Shown here: piece after piece, positions 18,008 through 29,224 of the stretch | Position numbering within the stretch: the stretch's first letter is position 1 | Layout of the letters: each line of letters begins with the position of its first letter | Source of the DNA: Roseateles sp. YR242 | GTDB lineage: Bacteria; Pseudomonadota; Gammaproteobacteria; Burkholderiales; Burkholderiaceae_C | Assembly (NCBI RefSeq): GCF_900109745.1 | Contig: NZ_FOAV01000013.1 | Location: 62,001 to 126,000, forward strand | DNA: 64,000 nt | Reading direction: 5' to 3' | The notes under the pieces: model-generated | Databases searched by the model: none | What the model was told of the DNA's origin: nothing | The model's input: the letters and a program-made list of their open reading frames with translations, nothing else | Program-made: the position numbers and the translations under genes

Positions 18008-19144
18008 ATGACACAGCATGAGAACACGGCCACGCCGCGTTCCACCGTTCTGGTCGTGGATGACACGCCCATCAACCTGGCGCTGATGAGCGCCTTGCTC
18101 AGCCAGCACTATCGCGTCACGCTGGCCGCCGATGGCCATGAAGCGCTGCGGATGGCAGCGGCTTCCCCACCGCCCGACCTCATCCTCCTGGACGTGACGA
18201 TGCCGGGGCTGGACGGCTACGACACCTGCCTGGCACTCAAGACCATGCCGGGCACCCGTGACATCCCGGTGATCTTCCTGACGGCCCGTGTAGACGCAGC
18301 GGACGAAGCACGGGGGTTTGCGCTGGGCGCGGTGGACTACATCACCAAACCCATCAGCCCTCCCCTGGTGCTCGCCCGCGTGCGCACCCATCTCCAGCTC
18401 AAGGCCAGCGCCGATTTCCTGCGCGACAAGGCGGCCTACCTGGAACAGGAGGTGGCACGCCGCACGGCCGAACTTGCCGCCATCCAGGACGTGACCATCC
18501 ATGCCATGGCGTCGCTGGCGGAAACACGTGACAACGAGACGGGCCATCATCTGCGCCGCACCCAGCACTACATCAAGGTGCTGGCGGAGTCCTTGCGGAG
18601 CCATCCCCGTTTTGCGCAGGTGCTCACCGACCACTACATCGCCACGCTGTTCAAGTCCGCGCCGCTGCACGACATCGGCAAGGTGGGCATCCCGGACAAC
18701 ATCCTGCTCAAGCCCGGCCCGTTCGTGCCGGAGGAGTTCGAGGTGATGAAGACCCACACCACGCTGGGCCGGGATGCGATCGAACAGGCCGAACGGCAAC
18801 TGGGCACACCCGTGGAGTTCCTGCACACCGCCAAGGACATCGCCTACGGCCATCAGGAAAAGTGGGACGGCTCCGGGTACCCCTGCGGGCTGCGCGGCGA
18901 CGCCATTCCGCTGCCGGCCCGGCTCATGGCGCTGGCGGACGTCTATGACGCACTGATCTCACGGCGGGTGTACAAGCCCCCGATGTCGCACGCCGAGGCG
19001 GCGCGACTCATTGCGCAAGGCCGCGGCAGCCACTTCGATCCCGATGTGGTGGATGCCTTTCTGACGGTGCAGGACCGGTTCCGGGATATCGCGATGCAGT
19101 ACCAGGATCCGGAGCCCGCTGAGCACGCGGCCACCGAACAATGA
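18008..19144 (+). CDS. Response regulator with HD-GYP phosphodiesterase domain
   Basis: The 378-residue protein has a receiver domain (about 12-130, phospho-acceptor Asp62 in LLDVTMPGLDG), a coiled-coil linker (about 135-165) and an HD-GYP domain (about 165-365). The latter shows ETGHHLRRTQHY, SAPLHDIGKVGIPD and GHQEKWDGSGYP. HD-GYP enzymes hydrolyse cyclic-di-GMP; RpfG has the same architecture. The metal ligands appear intact. No partner kinase is adjacent, so its sensor lies elsewhere. It stands alone between the repair cassette and the pilin gene. Confidence 0.92.
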   Translation: MTQHENTATPRSTVLVVDDTPINLALMSALLSQHYRVTLAADGHEALRMAAASPPPDLILLDVTMPGLDGYDTCLALKTMPGTRDIPVIFLTARVDAADEARGFALGAVDYITKPISPPLVLARVRTHLQLKASADFLRDKAAYLEQEVARRTAELAAIQDVTIHAMASLAETRDNETGHHLRRTQHYIKVLAESLRSHPRFAQVLTDHYIATLFKSAPLHDIGKVGIPDNILLKPGPFVPEEFEVMKTHTTLGRDAIEQAERQLGTPVEFLHTAKDIAYGHQEKWDGSGYPCGLRGDAIPLPARLMALADVYDALISRRVYKPPMSHAEAARLIAQGRGSHFDPDVVDAFLTVQDRFRDIAMQYQDPEPAEHAATEQ

Positions 19145-19228
19145 AGGCCAGGGTCATGCGACACCCACCTCTATGCAGAGATTAGGCGGGAGCGACCCTT
19201 AAGCGTTGCTAGCATTTCCTCAGTCATG

Positions 19229-19244
19229 TGGCATTGAGCATGCC
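19229..19244 (+). promoter_or_regulatory. Candidate sigma-54 promoter of the pilin-like gene
   Basis: TGGCATTGAGCATGCC keeps the GG and GC dinucleotides of the -24/-12 consensus (TGGCAC-N5-TTGC) at the correct spacing, with mismatches at three less critical positions. It lies 60 nt upstream of the ATG of a type IV pilin-like gene. PilA-type genes are often sigma-54 dependent, which supports the call, but one motif of this quality can occur by chance. Confidence 0.4.
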
Positions 19245-19303
19245 CCTCGAATTAAGGACGATCAGGACATCCTCCACTACCGCGCTTGAATGCGCACAGT
19301 GCC

Positions 19304-21244
19304 ATGTCCAGAACCTTCCCAGGCGCGTCGCCCAAGCAGTCTTGCCTGGCAAGACCCGTCACCGCCGTGTCGGCTCCCTCCGTCCGCCGAAAGTCCACAC
19401 CGTCCAGCCGCCCTGCTCGGGGCTTCACGCTCATCGAGGCCGCCATTGCCGGCACGGTGCTGGCGGGGCTGTCCACAGGGCTGTTCATGACGGTGCGCTT
19501 CACCCAGCAGATCAGCCTGGGCAAAGCGGCGGGGCAGCAGTTGAGCGAGATCAGCGAAGGCGTGGACCGCTACATGAAGGAGAACTACAAGAAGATCCTG
19601 GCGCTGGACGCTGCCTGCGCTGCGCCCACCCTGCAACTGCTCGACGCCGCTCCCGCAGCGCCGCCGGACACGGGGACGGCCCCGGACTGCTCGCTCACCC
19701 TCGGCAGCGTGACGGTGGCCAACGGCTATCAGCCCACCGTCAAGGACCTGTATGACCTGAACCTGCTCTCGCAAGCCACGGATACATTGCTGCTGCCCTT
19801 CACGCCGAACGTGGTCATCGACAAGAACAGCCACGATCCGGCGAGGGCCCGTATTGCCGTCTGGATCAATCCCGTTCGAAACACGGAGGCGTCAGGCGCC
19901 AGCTCCGGCACCTTTGTGCAGACCGGCTCGATGACCAGCGTGCCCAACGCAAGAGGGGCAGCCGTGCCGCTGGCGTCTCGGGCCTCGGCGGACGAAGGCA
20001 ACTATCCCCTGGGAGCGCTGGACATGCCCCCCACCATCCACGGGGTGAGTTGTTACGACAATCGCAATTGGGTCTTCTTCGATCGGGATAACCCGGCCAT
20101 CGTTTCTCCCATCTACGATTCCGAGGAATATAACCCGGTGGTTGAGGAGGACAAGTTGGACTACGTAGGCAGCGGCACTCAATACTGCCGGAAGATGCAG
20201 GCCAAGGGCGACGGTGTCTTTGGCCCGCCCGCAGGGGGACAACCCGGCACCGGCGGAGGGACCACCGGTACGCCCGGCAGCAGCTCAGCCTGGTCATTGA
20301 AGGCTGTGGTATTCAATACCCAGCCTTATTACTACGGCAATCCCAAGCACCTGCCCATGGGGGCTGTGGCGCAAGTCGGCGCGGCGCTGGAGACGCTCGG
20401 GTATTCAGGGCGACTGTCGGCCCTCAATCAAGACAAGAGCAGTGCACGAATCATGACGGGGTTGCGAGGCCTGACCCAGGACCCCAACCCGCTGCAATCT
20501 GCTGACGGCGACGCGGGCGTTCCCGGTATTCTGGCAGCCGTACGGCTGGTGGCAGGCAGTGACACGGTGGCCGGCGGCGGCTCTGGTGACAACACCGGAC
20601 TCCCCAGCTGGGATGCCGGAGGTAATAACTTGGTCAATGCCGGGTTGATACAGGGCCAGCAGATCGCCGGTGATACAGCCGTGGTGGGCAGCAAAAAGGC
20701 TGCAATGTCCACCCTGGGGCGAGATGCCGTGCTGGCTGTGAATGGCAACATGGTCATGGGCGCGAAGAGCACCATCATCGCCAGCGGCTTGGAGGCCGAG
20801 AATGTCAACAGCAAGACACTCAACACGCCCATGGCATATGCTGACCGTCTCAACGGCAAGCTCTTGGACGTTGAAAACACCGTCTATATACGCAATGGCT
20901 CCAATCTGCGCCTGCCCCGCGTGAAGCCGAAGACCGAGTGTAGCAACTACGCCGACCTGGGCATGACTCAATCGGTGATGATCGCGACTCGCTCCAACCA
21001 ATCTATCGCCCCTGTGCTCTGGCGCTTCCTGTTGCATTGCGTGCCTATCGAGCCTATCAGCCCCGACATCGACAAGTGGCGTGTCAAGTCTGTCTGGAGC
21101 AGCGCAGAGTACGATGCCATGGTAGCGAAATACCCGACATCAAACTGGAACTGGTATTGGTACAACGCCAGTGACGCAGACAGCCCCGCAGGCCTACCGA
21201 GTCCTAAGGTTACAGAAGCCAGTTATCCCGTGGAGCCTACTTGA
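19304..21244 (+). CDS. Large type IV pilin-like protein, possible tip adhesin
   Basis: The 646-residue product has a long basic leader ending in a prepilin peptidase site, PARG|FTLIEAAIAG (cleavage after Gly40, Glu at +5), then a hydrophobic helix to about residue 63. The next region (AGQQLSEISEGVDRYMKENY) resembles the N-terminal domain of shufflon-type PilV tip proteins. The rest is a large Gly/Asn/Thr-rich region with repeated VxAxxxGxxI-like strands and a C-terminal domain with two spaced cysteines, suggesting an extracellular beta-rich adhesin. No other pilus, secretion or shufflon-recombinase genes are nearby. A TTG six codons upstream is an alternative start; the ATG is preferred. Confidence 0.7.
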   Translation: MSRTFPGASPKQSCLARPVTAVSAPSVRRKSTPSSRPARGFTLIEAAIAGTVLAGLSTGLFMTVRFTQQISLGKAAGQQLSEISEGVDRYMKENYKKILALDAACAAPTLQLLDAAPAAPPDTGTAPDCSLTLGSVTVANGYQPTVKDLYDLNLLSQATDTLLLPFTPNVVIDKNSHDPARARIAVWINPVRNTEASGASSGTFVQTGSMTSVPNARGAAVPLASRASADEGNYPLGALDMPPTIHGVSCYDNRNWVFFDRDNPAIVSPIYDSEEYNPVVEEDKLDYVGSGTQYCRKMQAKGDGVFGPPAGGQPGTGGGTTGTPGSSSAWSLKAVVFNTQPYYYGNPKHLPMGAVAQVGAALETLGYSGRLSALNQDKSSARIMTGLRGLTQDPNPLQSADGDAGVPGILAAVRLVAGSDTVAGGGSGDNTGLPSWDAGGNNLVNAGLIQGQQIAGDTAVVGSKKAAMSTLGRDAVLAVNGNMVMGAKSTIIASGLEAENVNSKTLNTPMAYADRLNGKLLDVENTVYIRNGSNLRLPRVKPKTECSNYADLGMTQSVMIATRSNQSIAPVLWRFLLHCVPIEPISPDIDKWRVKSVWSSAEYDAMVAKYPTSNWNWYWYNASDADSPAGLPSPKVTEASYPVEPT

Positions 21245-21331
21245 GCGTCTTTCGCCCAGGCACGCGGCAACAGCACAAAGCCAAAGGCCTTGCCGCCGAC
21301 ACGATTGCCAGGGCCCGCCTAGACTGCGGTG

Positions 21332-22324
21332 ATGCCTGCAAAACTGTCCATTCTTGACCTGGCCTTCATCGTGGAAGGCGGTACCGCCGCCCAGGCGCTG
21401 CGCGAGAGCATCGCGCTGGCGCAATGGGCGGAGCGCCTGGGGTATGAACGCTACTGGGTCGCCGAACATCACAACATGGACGGCGTCGCCTCCTCGGCCA
21501 CCGCCGTGCTGATTGGCCAGATTGCCGCCGCGACCGAACGCATCCGCGTGGGGTCCGGCGGCATCATGTTGCCCAACCACGCACCGCTGACCATTGCCGA
21601 GCAGTTCGGTACCCTGGCCACCCTCTTCCCCAACCGCATTGACCTGGGCCTGGGCCGCGCACCCGGCACCGACGGGCCCACCATGCGGGCGCTGCGCCGC
21701 CATCTTTCCACAGCACATGAAGACCGCTTCCCGGAGGATGTGCTGGAGTTGCAGGCTTATCTGGCACCGGCCACGCCCGGGCAGGTGGTGCGGGCCGTTC
21801 CAGGCCAGGGCACGGAAGTGCCGCTGTGGTTGCTGGGTTCCAGCCTGTATGGTGCGCAGTTGGCGGCCTACATGGGCCTGCCCTTTGCATTCGCTTCGCA
21901 CTTTGCGCCCGCCATGCTCATGCAGGCGCTGGAGATGTACCGGGCGCAGTATCGCCCCAGTGCACGCCACCCCAAGCCCTACGCCGCCGTGGGCCTGAAC
22001 ATCATCGTGGCCGACACGGACGCCGAAGCCCGCCACCTGTTCACCTCCATCCAGCAGCGCTTCCTGGGCATGCAACGCGGCCAACGCGGCTTGCTGCCAC
22101 GGCCGGTGCCACAGATGGAAGACCTCTGGACACCCAGCGAGCAGTTCCAGGTCGAGCGCATGCTCTCGGAATCCATCGTCGGTTCGCCAACGACGGTGCG
22201 AGAAAGGCTGCTGGAGACCCAGGCACGCACTGAGGCAGACGAATTCATCGTCGCCTGTGCCGTGCACGACCCCCAGGCGCGCCGCCGGTCCTACGAGCTG
22301 CTCGCCGGCATCAGCCTGAGCTGA
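21332..22324 (+). CDS. LLM-class flavin-dependent oxidoreductase
   Basis: This 330-residue luciferase-like monooxygenase starts [20 protein letters not shown] and contains [10 protein letters not shown] near residue 48, [23 protein letters not shown] and [13 protein letters not shown], signatures of the YhbW/MsnO8-type subfamily. Members bind reduced FMN and oxidise aldehydes, thiols or other small substrates; the substrate here cannot be predicted. A GTG lies one codon upstream of the chosen ATG. The gene stands alone and is convergent with purL (39 nt between stops). Confidence 0.9.
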   Translation: MPAKLSILDLAFIVEGGTAAQALRESIALAQWAERLGYERYWVAEHHNMDGVASSATAVLIGQIAAATERIRVGSGGIMLPNHAPLTIAEQFGTLATLFPNRIDLGLGRAPGTDGPTMRALRRHLSTAHEDRFPEDVLELQAYLAPATPGQVVRAVPGQGTEVPLWLLGSSLYGAQLAAYMGLPFAFASHFAPAMLMQALEMYRAQYRPSARHPKPYAAVGLNIIVADTDAEARHLFTSIQQRFLGMQRGQRGLLPRPVPQMEDLWTPSEQFQVERMLSESIVGSPTTVRERLLETQARTEADEFIVACAVHDPQARRRSYELLAGISLS

Positions 22325-22363
22325 CCCTTCCGCAACGCACGGCCCTTGCGGGCCGCCGCCGCA

Positions 22364-25300
22364 TCAGCCCACGGCCTTGCGGGCGTTGCGGAACATCCGC
22401 ATCCAGGGGCTGAAGGTGGACTTGTCGCCGCCCGTCCAGCTCATCTGGATGTTGCGGAACACCCGCTCCGGATGCGGCATGAGGGCGGTGAATCGGCCGT
22501 CGGCCGTGGTCACCGCGGTCAGGCCGCCCGGGCTGCCGTTGGGGTTGAGCGGGTATTGCTCGGTGGCCTGACCCTGCCCATCCACATAACGCATGGCCCG
22601 CAGGACCTGGCTGGCATCACCGCGCTGGGAGAAGTCGGCAAAACCTTCACCGTGCGCCACCGCGATGGGCAGGCGCGTGCCTGCCATGCCGGCGAAGAAC
22701 AGGCTGGGCGACGCCAGCACTTCCACCTGCGCCAGGCGAGCCTCGAACTGCTCGCTGCGGTTGCGCACGAATTTGGGCCAGTGCTGAGCACCCGGGATCA
22801 TGGGCGAGAGCGCCGCCAGCATCTGGCAGCCATTGCACACGCCCAGGGCGAAGCTGTCCTGGCGGGCAAAGAAGCCTTCAAATGCGTCCTTCAGGCGCGG
22901 GTTGAAAAGGATGGAACGTGCCCAGCCCTCCCCGGCCCCGAGCGTGTCGCCGTAGCTGAAACCGCCGCAGGCCACAAAGCCCTTGAATTGGCTCAGGTCG
23001 ACCGCGCCCGCCTGCAGGTCGCTCATGTGCATGTCGTAGCTGTCAAAGCCTGCCTGAGACATGGCGTAGGCCATCTCGATGTGGGAGTTGACGCCCTGCT
23101 CGCGCAGGATGGCCACCTTGGGGCGCACACCTGTCTGGATGTACGGTGCGGCCACGTCCTCATGGACGTCGAAGCTGGGCAGCCAGTGCAGGCCGGCCAC
23201 CGGGGCACCCGCCAGCGCGTGTTCCTGGTCGGCGAAAACGGGGGTGTCCCGGTCTCGGGTGATGCGCCAGGAGACCTGGTCCCATTCCTGATGCAGTTGC
23301 TGCAGCGGGGCGCCGAAGACCCTCTTGGCGTCGCGCCAGACTTCCACCTGCGCAGCCTCATTGGTCTTGCCAACCACGTGCGACAGCCTGGACAAGCCAT
23401 GGGCCCGCAGGGTCTGCAGCACCGCATCGCGGTCGCCGGTGGCGACCTGCAGCACGACGCCGAGTTCTTCGTTGAAGAGCGCCTTGAGCGTCAGTTCATC
23501 GCGGCGGCCGCTGACCTGGCTGGCCCAGTTCTTGGAGTCCCCCATGTCGGCGCGGCTGTCCGCAATGCCGTCGCCTTCGGTGACCAGCATGTCCACATTC
23601 AGGCTCACACCCCTTTGGCCGGCGAAGGCCATTTCAGCTGCGGCGGCCAGCAGGCCACCATCGCTGCGGTCGTGATAGGCCAGCAGCTTGCCCTGGGCGC
23701 GCAGCTCATTCACGGCCGACACGGTCTGCTTGAGCAGCGCGGGGTCGTCCAGGTCCGGCACCTCGGGGCCAAACTGGTTGAGCGTCTGGGCCAGGATGGA
23801 GCCGCCCATGCGCATGCGGCCCTGGCCCAGATCGATCAGCACCAGCGTGGTGTCGCCCGGCTGCAGTTCCGGCGTCAGCGTGCCGCGCACGTCCGTCAGC
23901 GACGCGAAGGCGGAGACGATCAGGGACACGGGCGCCGTGACCTGGCGGGTTTCACCGTTGTCGCTCCAGCGGGTCCGCATGGACAGGGAATCCTTGCCCA
24001 CCGGGATGGACACACCCAGCGCCGGGCACAGCGCCATGCCCACGGCCTTCACGGTGTCGTACAGGGCGGCGTCTTCCCCGGGTTCGCCGCAGGCGGCCAT
24101 CCAGTTGGCGGAGAGCTTCACACGGGAGAGTTCAATCGGCGCAGCCAGCAGGTTGGTGATGGCTTCCGCCACGGCCATGCGGCCGGATGCGGGCGCGTCC
24201 ACCGCCGCCAGCGGCGTGCGTTCCCCCATGCTCATGGCCTCACCCGCGAAGCCCTTGAAGTCGGCCAGCGTGACGGCGCAATCCGCCACCGGCACCTGCC
24301 AGGGGCCAACCATCTGGTCACGATGGCTCAAGCCACCCACGGTGCGGTCGCCAATGGTGATGAGGAAACGCTTGGAGGCCACGGTCGGGTGGCGCAGCAC
24401 CTGCGTGACGGACTGCGCCAGGTCGACGCCGTCCAGCGTGAGCGCGCCGCCCGCGCGGGCCACGCGCTTGACGTCACGGTGCACCTTGGGCGGCTTGCCG
24501 AGCAACACGTCCATGGGCATGTTGATGGCGCGTTCACCGCCCTCCCCGTCTTCCAGCACCAGCTCGCGTTCTGCGGTGGTCACGCCCACCACGGCAAACG
24601 GGCAGCGCTCACGGGCGCACATGCTCTCGAACAGGGGCAGGCTTTCCGGGGCGATGGCCAGGACATACCGCTCCTGGCTTTCGTTGCACCAGATTTCCTT
24701 GGGGGCCAGGCCGCTTTCTTCCAGCGGCACGTGGCGCAGGTCGAATCGGGCACCACGGCCCGCGTCGTTCACCAGTTCGGGGAAGGCATTGGAGATGCCG
24801 CCTGCACCCACGTCATGCACCGCGAGGATGGGGTTGCGCTCAGCCAGACCCCAGCAATGGTTGATGACTTCCTGGGCACGGCGCTGGATCTCGGGGTTGC
24901 CGCGCTGCACGGAGTCGAAGTCCAGGTCGGCGGTGTTGGTGCCGGCGGCCATGGAGCTGGCGGCACCACCGCCCATGCCGATGCGCATGCCGGGCCCACC
25001 CAGTTGGATCAGCAGCGTGCCGGCCGGGAACTCGATCTTCTTGGTGAGGTCCGAGCGGATGGCCCCGACGCCGCCGGCAATCATGATGGGCTTGTGGTAG
25101 CCGCGCTGGATGCCGTCCACCTGCTGTTCATAGACGCGGAAGTAGCCCCCCAGATTCGGGCGGCCGAATTCGTTGTTGAATGCGGCGCCACCCAACGGGC
25201 CTTCGGTCATGATCTGCAGCGGGCTGGCAATGTGGGCCGGCTTGCCGATGGACTGTTGTTCCCAGGGCTCGCTGAGGCCGGGCAACTGCAGGTTGGAGAC

Positions 25301-26410
25301 CGAGAAGCCGGACAGGCCGGCCTTGGGCTTGGCGCCACGGCCGGTGGCACCTTCATCGCGGATCTCGCCGCCGGCACCGGTGGAGGCGCCGGGGTGCGGG
25401 GAGATGGCGGTGGGGTGATTGTGGGTTTCCACCTTCATCAGCACATGGGCGGTTTCAGTGCGGGCCTCGTAACGGGGCGCGCGCTGGTCACCGGCGGCCA
25501 TCCAGCGTTCGATGACATGGCCTTCCATCACGGCGGCGTTGTCGGCGTAGGCGATGACGGTGTGCTGGGAATTCAGCTTCTCGGTGTTGCGGATCATGCC
25601 GAACAGGGAGAGCGGCTGGGCTTCACCGTCGATGGTGAATTCGGCGTTGAAGATCTTGTGGCGGCAGTGTTCGCTGTTGGCCTGGGCGAACATCATCAGC
25701 TCAACGTCGCTGGGGTTGCGGCCCAGGCGCTGGAACGCCACCACCAGGTAGTCGATCTCGTCGTCCGACAGGGCCAGGCCCCACGCGCCGTTGGCCTCGT
25801 CCAGCGCGGCACGGCCACGACCCAGGACATCCACATGCGCCAGCGGCTGCGCCTGCTTGTCATCGAACAGGTGGACGGCGTCCTCGCGTCGCAGCAGCAC
25901 GCTTTCGGTCATGCGGTCGTGCAGCAGTTCGGCACAGGCCAGCAGCTCCGCCTCGGTGAGCGGCTTGGTGCTGCCGGCCAGGCCACCGGTCACGGTGCTG
26001 AGCAGGCCGGACTTGAGCGTCAGGCGATATTCGGTGACGCGCTCCACACGCTTGATGTCCAGACCGCAGTTGTGGGCGATGTCGGTGGCCTTGGAGGCCC
26101 AGGGGCTGAGGGTACCCAGGCGGGGGGCGGTGACGATGAGGGCAGTGTCGCTGCCGGATGTGGAGCCCGAGGCCGATGCCGTGGGGCCTTCATAGGCGTC
26201 GCCGTAGTTCAGCAGCGCGGCCAGTTTGCCCTGGCTGGTTTCGTCCAGCACCGACTCGGCCCAGACCCAGTGCACATGGCGGGCATGGACGGCCTGCACG
26301 CGGTCACTCACCGCCTGCAGGCGCGCCAGCAGCGCCGTGGCCCGGAAGGACGAGAGGGCATTGCCCCCCTCGAAGTGAAACAGATGCTTGGAGGAGGTGG
26401 TGCTGGCCAT
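22364..26410 (-). CDS. purL: Phosphoribosylformylglycinamidine synthase
   Basis: PurL converts FGAR, glutamine and ATP to FGAM in step four of purine biosynthesis. The 1348-residue single-chain enzyme is the large proteobacterial form: N-terminal PurS-like and linker region, two AIRS-type ATP-binding halves ([19 protein letters not shown] in the first) and a C-terminal class I glutaminase domain. That domain has nucleophile Cys1192 in [12 protein letters not shown] and a His/Glu pair in MPHPERVF (1313, 1315). The start [16 protein letters not shown] fits the family; the frame stays open a further 66 codons upstream, but that stretch includes a terminator. Confidence 0.97.
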   Translation of the reverse strand: MASTTSSKHLFHFEGGNALSSFRATALLARLQAVSDRVQAVHARHVHWVWAESVLDETSQGKLAALLNYGDAYEGPTASASGSTSGSDTALIVTAPRLGTLSPWASKATDIAHNCGLDIKRVERVTEYRLTLKSGLLSTVTGGLAGSTKPLTEAELLACAELLHDRMTESVLLRREDAVHLFDDKQAQPLAHVDVLGRGRAALDEANGAWGLALSDDEIDYLVVAFQRLGRNPSDVELMMFAQANSEHCRHKIFNAEFTIDGEAQPLSLFGMIRNTEKLNSQHTVIAYADNAAVMEGHVIERWMAAGDQRAPRYEARTETAHVLMKVETHNHPTAISPHPGASTGAGGEIRDEGATGRGAKPKAGLSGFSVSNLQLPGLSEPWEQQSIGKPAHIASPLQIMTEGPLGGAAFNNEFGRPNLGGYFRVYEQQVDGIQRGYHKPIMIAGGVGAIRSDLTKKIEFPAGTLLIQLGGPGMRIGMGGGAASSMAAGTNTADLDFDSVQRGNPEIQRRAQEVINHCWGLAERNPILAVHDVGAGGISNAFPELVNDAGRGARFDLRHVPLEESGLAPKEIWCNESQERYVLAIAPESLPLFESMCARERCPFAVVGVTTAERELVLEDGEGGERAINMPMDVLLGKPPKVHRDVKRVARAGGALTLDGVDLAQSVTQVLRHPTVASKRFLITIGDRTVGGLSHRDQMVGPWQVPVADCAVTLADFKGFAGEAMSMGERTPLAAVDAPASGRMAVAEAITNLLAAPIELSRVKLSANWMAACGEPGEDAALYDTVKAVGMALCPALGVSIPVGKDSLSMRTRWSDNGETRQVTAPVSLIVSAFASLTDVRGTLTPELQPGDTTLVLIDLGQGRMRMGGSILAQTLNQFGPEVPDLDDPALLKQTVSAVNELRAQGKLLAYHDRSDGGLLAAAAEMAFAGQRGVSLNVDMLVTEGDGIADSRADMGDSKNWASQVSGRRDELTLKALFNEELGVVLQVATGDRDAVLQTLRAHGLSRLSHVVGKTNEAAQVEVWRDAKRVFGAPLQQLHQEWDQVSWRITRDRDTPVFADQEHALAGAPVAGLHWLPSFDVHEDVAAPYIQTGVRPKVAILREQGVNSHIEMAYAMSQAGFDSYDMHMSDLQAGAVDLSQFKGFVACGGFSYGDTLGAGEGWARSILFNPRLKDAFEGFFARQDSFALGVCNGCQMLAALSPMIPGAQHWPKFVRNRSEQFEARLAQVEVLASPSLFFAGMAGTRLPIAVAHGEGFADFSQRGDASQVLRAMRYVDGQGQATEQYPLNPNGSPGGLTAVTTADGRFTALMPHPERVFRNIQMSWTGGDKSTFSPWMRMFRNARKAVG

Positions 26411-26523
26411 GAAGGTCTCTGGGTGTCTGGCGCCGTGGGGGGTCGCGGCGGGAGAACTGGCGATTGTAGCGAGGTGGGAGGGTTCTCCCTGAGGGGCGGG
26501 CTTACTCCAGTCCGCCGCCCACA

Positions 26524-26554
26524 AAGAAAAACGCCCTCGGGGGACCGAGGGCGT
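26524..26554 (-). terminator. Rho-independent terminator after the binding-protein gene
   Basis: A perfect 10-bp stem (ACGCCCTCGG and its complement, 26531-26540 with 26545-26554) closes a GGGA loop. On the minus strand it is followed by a T-rich tract (complement of AAAGAAAAA). It lies 51 nt past the stop of the gene ending at 26605 and insulates purL. Confidence 0.9.
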
Positions 26555-26604
26555 CTTCTGACGGGTGCTGCCATCAGCGCAGGAAGCACTGATGCCGCGC
26601 AAAT

Positions 26605-27756
26605 TCAACGCAGGAAGCGGCCGCCCGTGATGATGGAGATGTCGGCGTAGCTCGCGCCCGTGTGGTCGGTCGGGCTGAAGCCGACTTCCAGGCCACCCAG
26701 GTCAAAACGGTTCATGCCGTTGAGGGCGCGGGTCAGGCCGGCGCGGCTGACATCCTTGCCCGCCCGCTTGAGACCTTCCACCAGCACCTTGGCGCCAGCG
26801 AAACCTTCCATCATGGCCGGGGTCACCACACCGCCGGTCTCGGTGTTCTTGGACTTGGCCAGCAGGTCGGTGATCTCACGCACCATGGGGACGGTGACAC
26901 TGCGCTCGTTGGGGAAGACCTGCGACACGATGATGCCGGTCGCGTTCTGGCCCAGCAGCTGGACAAAACCGGCCGAGGCATTGTTGGAGAGCGTCGCCAC
27001 CAGCACGCGGGAACCCGCCGTGCGCAGGGCATTGACGGTATCGGCCGTGACCTGGGCGGACGCCATGATCAGCACCACCTGCGGGTCAGCCGAAGTGATT
27101 TGCTTGGTCAGCGCCGCCACGTCGTGCTTTTCGCGGTCGATGACGAGTTGCGCCACCGGCTTGACCTGCTTGTCGTTCAAACCCTTGAGTGCGCCCTGCA
27201 CCACGTCCTGGCCGAAGGTGTCGTTCACCGACACCACGGCAATGCGCTGGTTGCCCATTTCCAGCAGCAGCTGGACCGCACGCTCAGCCTCACGCTGATA
27301 GGTGGAACGGACGTTGAAGATGTACGGGTTGACCGGCTTGTGCAGCACGGCCGCACCCGTGGAAGGCGCCACCAGCGGCAGCTGGTACTTTTCCAGCAGC
27401 GGCATGATGGCCTGGGTGTGCGGCGTGCCGCGTGTCATGAACAGCGCCACGGCATTCTTGTCGATCAGCGTCTGGGCATTGGCCGCCGCGCGCTTGGGAT
27501 CGAACGCGTCGTCCAGCGTGATCAACTCGACCTTCTGGCCGTTGACGCCACCGGTGGCGTTCACATGGTCCAGATAGAGCTTGGCGCCCAGGTTGAGTTC
27601 CTTGACGCTGGCCGCCACCTGGCCCGTCACGCCAGCGGTCTGGCCGATGACGATCTGGGCCTGCGCGGCGCCGGACACGGCAGACAGGCCAAAGGCCAGC
27701 GCCACGGTGGGAAGAACTGCGGCCAACAGGCGGCCGACGGATGAACGTGCTGTCAT
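26605..27756 (-). CDS. Branched-chain amino acid type ABC substrate-binding protein
   Basis: The 383-residue protein has an Ala-rich Sec signal peptide (cleavage near AAQAQ, about residue 34) and a type I periplasmic-binding fold of the Peripla_BP_6 (LivJ-like) family. Family stretches include [36 protein letters not shown] and [20 protein letters not shown]. It would capture a small solute in the periplasm, but no permease or ATPase genes are adjacent, so it is an orphan subunit. It lies 135 nt downstream of the nucleoside-salvage operon. A purine- or nucleoside-related ligand is possible but speculative. Confidence 0.9.
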   Translation of the reverse strand: MTARSSVGRLLAAVLPTVALAFGLSAVSGAAQAQIVIGQTAGVTGQVAASVKELNLGAKLYLDHVNATGGVNGQKVELITLDDAFDPKRAAANAQTLIDKNAVALFMTRGTPHTQAIMPLLEKYQLPLVAPSTGAAVLHKPVNPYIFNVRSTYQREAERAVQLLLEMGNQRIAVVSVNDTFGQDVVQGALKGLNDKQVKPVAQLVIDREKHDVAALTKQITSADPQVVLIMASAQVTADTVNALRTAGSRVLVATLSNNASAGFVQLLGQNATGIIVSQVFPNERSVTVPMVREITDLLAKSKNTETGGVVTPAMMEGFAGAKVLVEGLKRAGKDVSRAGLTRALNGMNRFDLGGLEVGFSPTDHTGASYADISIITGGRFLR

Positions 27757-27891
27757 TCTGATGATTCCTGCCGGTGGAAGCGGATGGCCTCCACAGCGGC
27801 TGTGTCCCCTAATGCCGACCGTCATCCGCCTCGTAAGCGGTTGATTTCTGGCCGGCGCCTCAGCGCCGACCCTCCCCTCAAATGAGGGGGT

Positions 27892-29214
27892 TCAGCGCCC
27901 CGCCCGCATCTTAGCCACGATGTCATGCACGCGACCCATCAGAGCCCCGGTGTCGATCGATGTATTTGTGCGATTTTTCAACAATTGACGTCCGGCCACC
28001 CAGACATCCGTGACATGTTCACGGCCGGCGACATACGCCAGTTGCGCATCCGCGTGATACACGGGCTGGCATTCCAGCGCTTCCAGCGAGACCGCCACCA
28101 CGTCCGCCTGCTTGCCCGCTTCCAGCGTGCCCAGGTCGTCCGCCCGCCCCATGGCCTTGGCGGCACGCACCGTGGCCATCTCCAGCGCAGTGCGGGCGGA
28201 GACGGTCAGCGGGTCCCCCGAGGAGCCCTTGGCCAGCAAGGCAGCGGCACGGATCTCGGTGAACATGTCCTGGCGGTTGTTGGACGCGGCACCGTCCGTG
28301 CCCAGCACGGTGTTCACGCCCGCAGCCTCCAGCGCCTTCACCGGGGCAATGCCGGAGGCCAGCTTGAGGTTGGAACTCGGGTTGTGCACCAGGTGCACCC
28401 CCTGGCGGGCGATCAGCTCGATTTCGTCCGGGGTGAGGTGGACCATGTGCACCGCGATCATGCGGTCATTCAGCAGGCCCAGCTTGTCCAGGCGCGCCAG
28501 CGGGCGCACGCCGAATTGCTTGACGCTGCCATCGATCTCGTCCTGCGTCTCGTGGATGTGGCAGTGGACCTGCAGGTCGTACTTCTCCGACAGCTCGCGC
28601 AGCTGGGTAAAGGTCTCGTCCGAGACGGTATAGGGCGCATGCGGTGCGCTGGTCCAGTCCAGCAGCGCTTCGCCCTTGAACTGCTCGTAGGCAGCCAGTC
28701 CCTTGTGGATGTAGTCCTGCGCGTTGGCGGCGTAGCCGGTGGGGAAATCGATCACGTTGATCGACACCCCGGCACGCAGGCCGCTGTCCACCGCGGCACG
28801 GGCCATGGCGGTGGGGAAGAAATACATGTCGTTGAGGTAGGTCACGCCGCCACGGATGGCTTCGGCGGCCGACAGCAGCGAGCCCTGGTAGACCCAGTCT
28901 TCGCTCACCCACTGACGCTCCAGCGGCCAGATGTGGTTGTTGAGCCAGTCCATCAGCGCCAGGTCATCCGCCACGCCGCGCAGCAGCGACATGGCCGAAT
29001 GGGTGTGGGCATTGATCAAGCCAGGGATCAGCACATGGTGCGGCAGTTCGACGCGTTCAGCATCCGCATAACGGGACAGGGCCTCTTCGCGCGGCAGCAC
29101 GGCGGCAATACGCTCGCCCTCGACGGCCAGGGCATGCCCTTCCAGCACCGGGCTGCCAGGGGTCATGGTGATCAGCCACCGGGGCAACAACAGCTTCACG
29201 GCTTGGGCGGACAT
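27892..29214 (-). CDS. MtaD-type deaminase (5-methylthioadenosine/S-adenosylhomocysteine), TRZ/ATZ family
   Basis: This 440-residue amidohydrolase has the metal motif INAHTHSAMSLLRG near residue 68, CHIHETQDEID near 215, the His of AVHMVHLT and GTDGAASNN near 305. It belongs to the TRZ/ATZ group that deaminates adenosine-type compounds (MTA, SAH, 5'-deoxyadenosine) to their inosine forms. It follows the nucleoside hydrolase by 10 nt and ends the operon with ribokinase and a LacI regulator, which fits nucleoside breakdown. True substrate preference cannot be read from sequence. Confidence 0.9.
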   Translation of the reverse strand: MSAQAVKLLLPRWLITMTPGSPVLEGHALAVEGERIAAVLPREEALSRYADAERVELPHHVLIPGLINAHTHSAMSLLRGVADDLALMDWLNNHIWPLERQWVSEDWVYQGSLLSAAEAIRGGVTYLNDMYFFPTAMARAAVDSGLRAGVSINVIDFPTGYAANAQDYIHKGLAAYEQFKGEALLDWTSAPHAPYTVSDETFTQLRELSEKYDLQVHCHIHETQDEIDGSVKQFGVRPLARLDKLGLLNDRMIAVHMVHLTPDEIELIARQGVHLVHNPSSNLKLASGIAPVKALEAAGVNTVLGTDGAASNNRQDMFTEIRAAALLAKGSSGDPLTVSARTALEMATVRAAKAMGRADDLGTLEAGKQADVVAVSLEALECQPVYHADAQLAYVAGREHVTDVWVAGRQLLKNRTNTSIDTGALMGRVHDIVAKMRAGR

Positions 29215-29224
29215 GGGTATCTCC

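Noticed and set aside
22346-26650. A 1434-codon open frame on the plus strand antisense to purL
   Set aside because: It is His/Gln/Arg/Gly-rich without recognisable domains and exactly shadows PurL, whose full set of motifs is on the minus strand. High GC leaves antisense frames free of stops.
27875-27890. CCCCTC-AAAT-GAGGGG hairpin after the MtaD gene
   Set aside because: There is no T tract on either strand, so it was not called a terminator; it may still be a weak structure.
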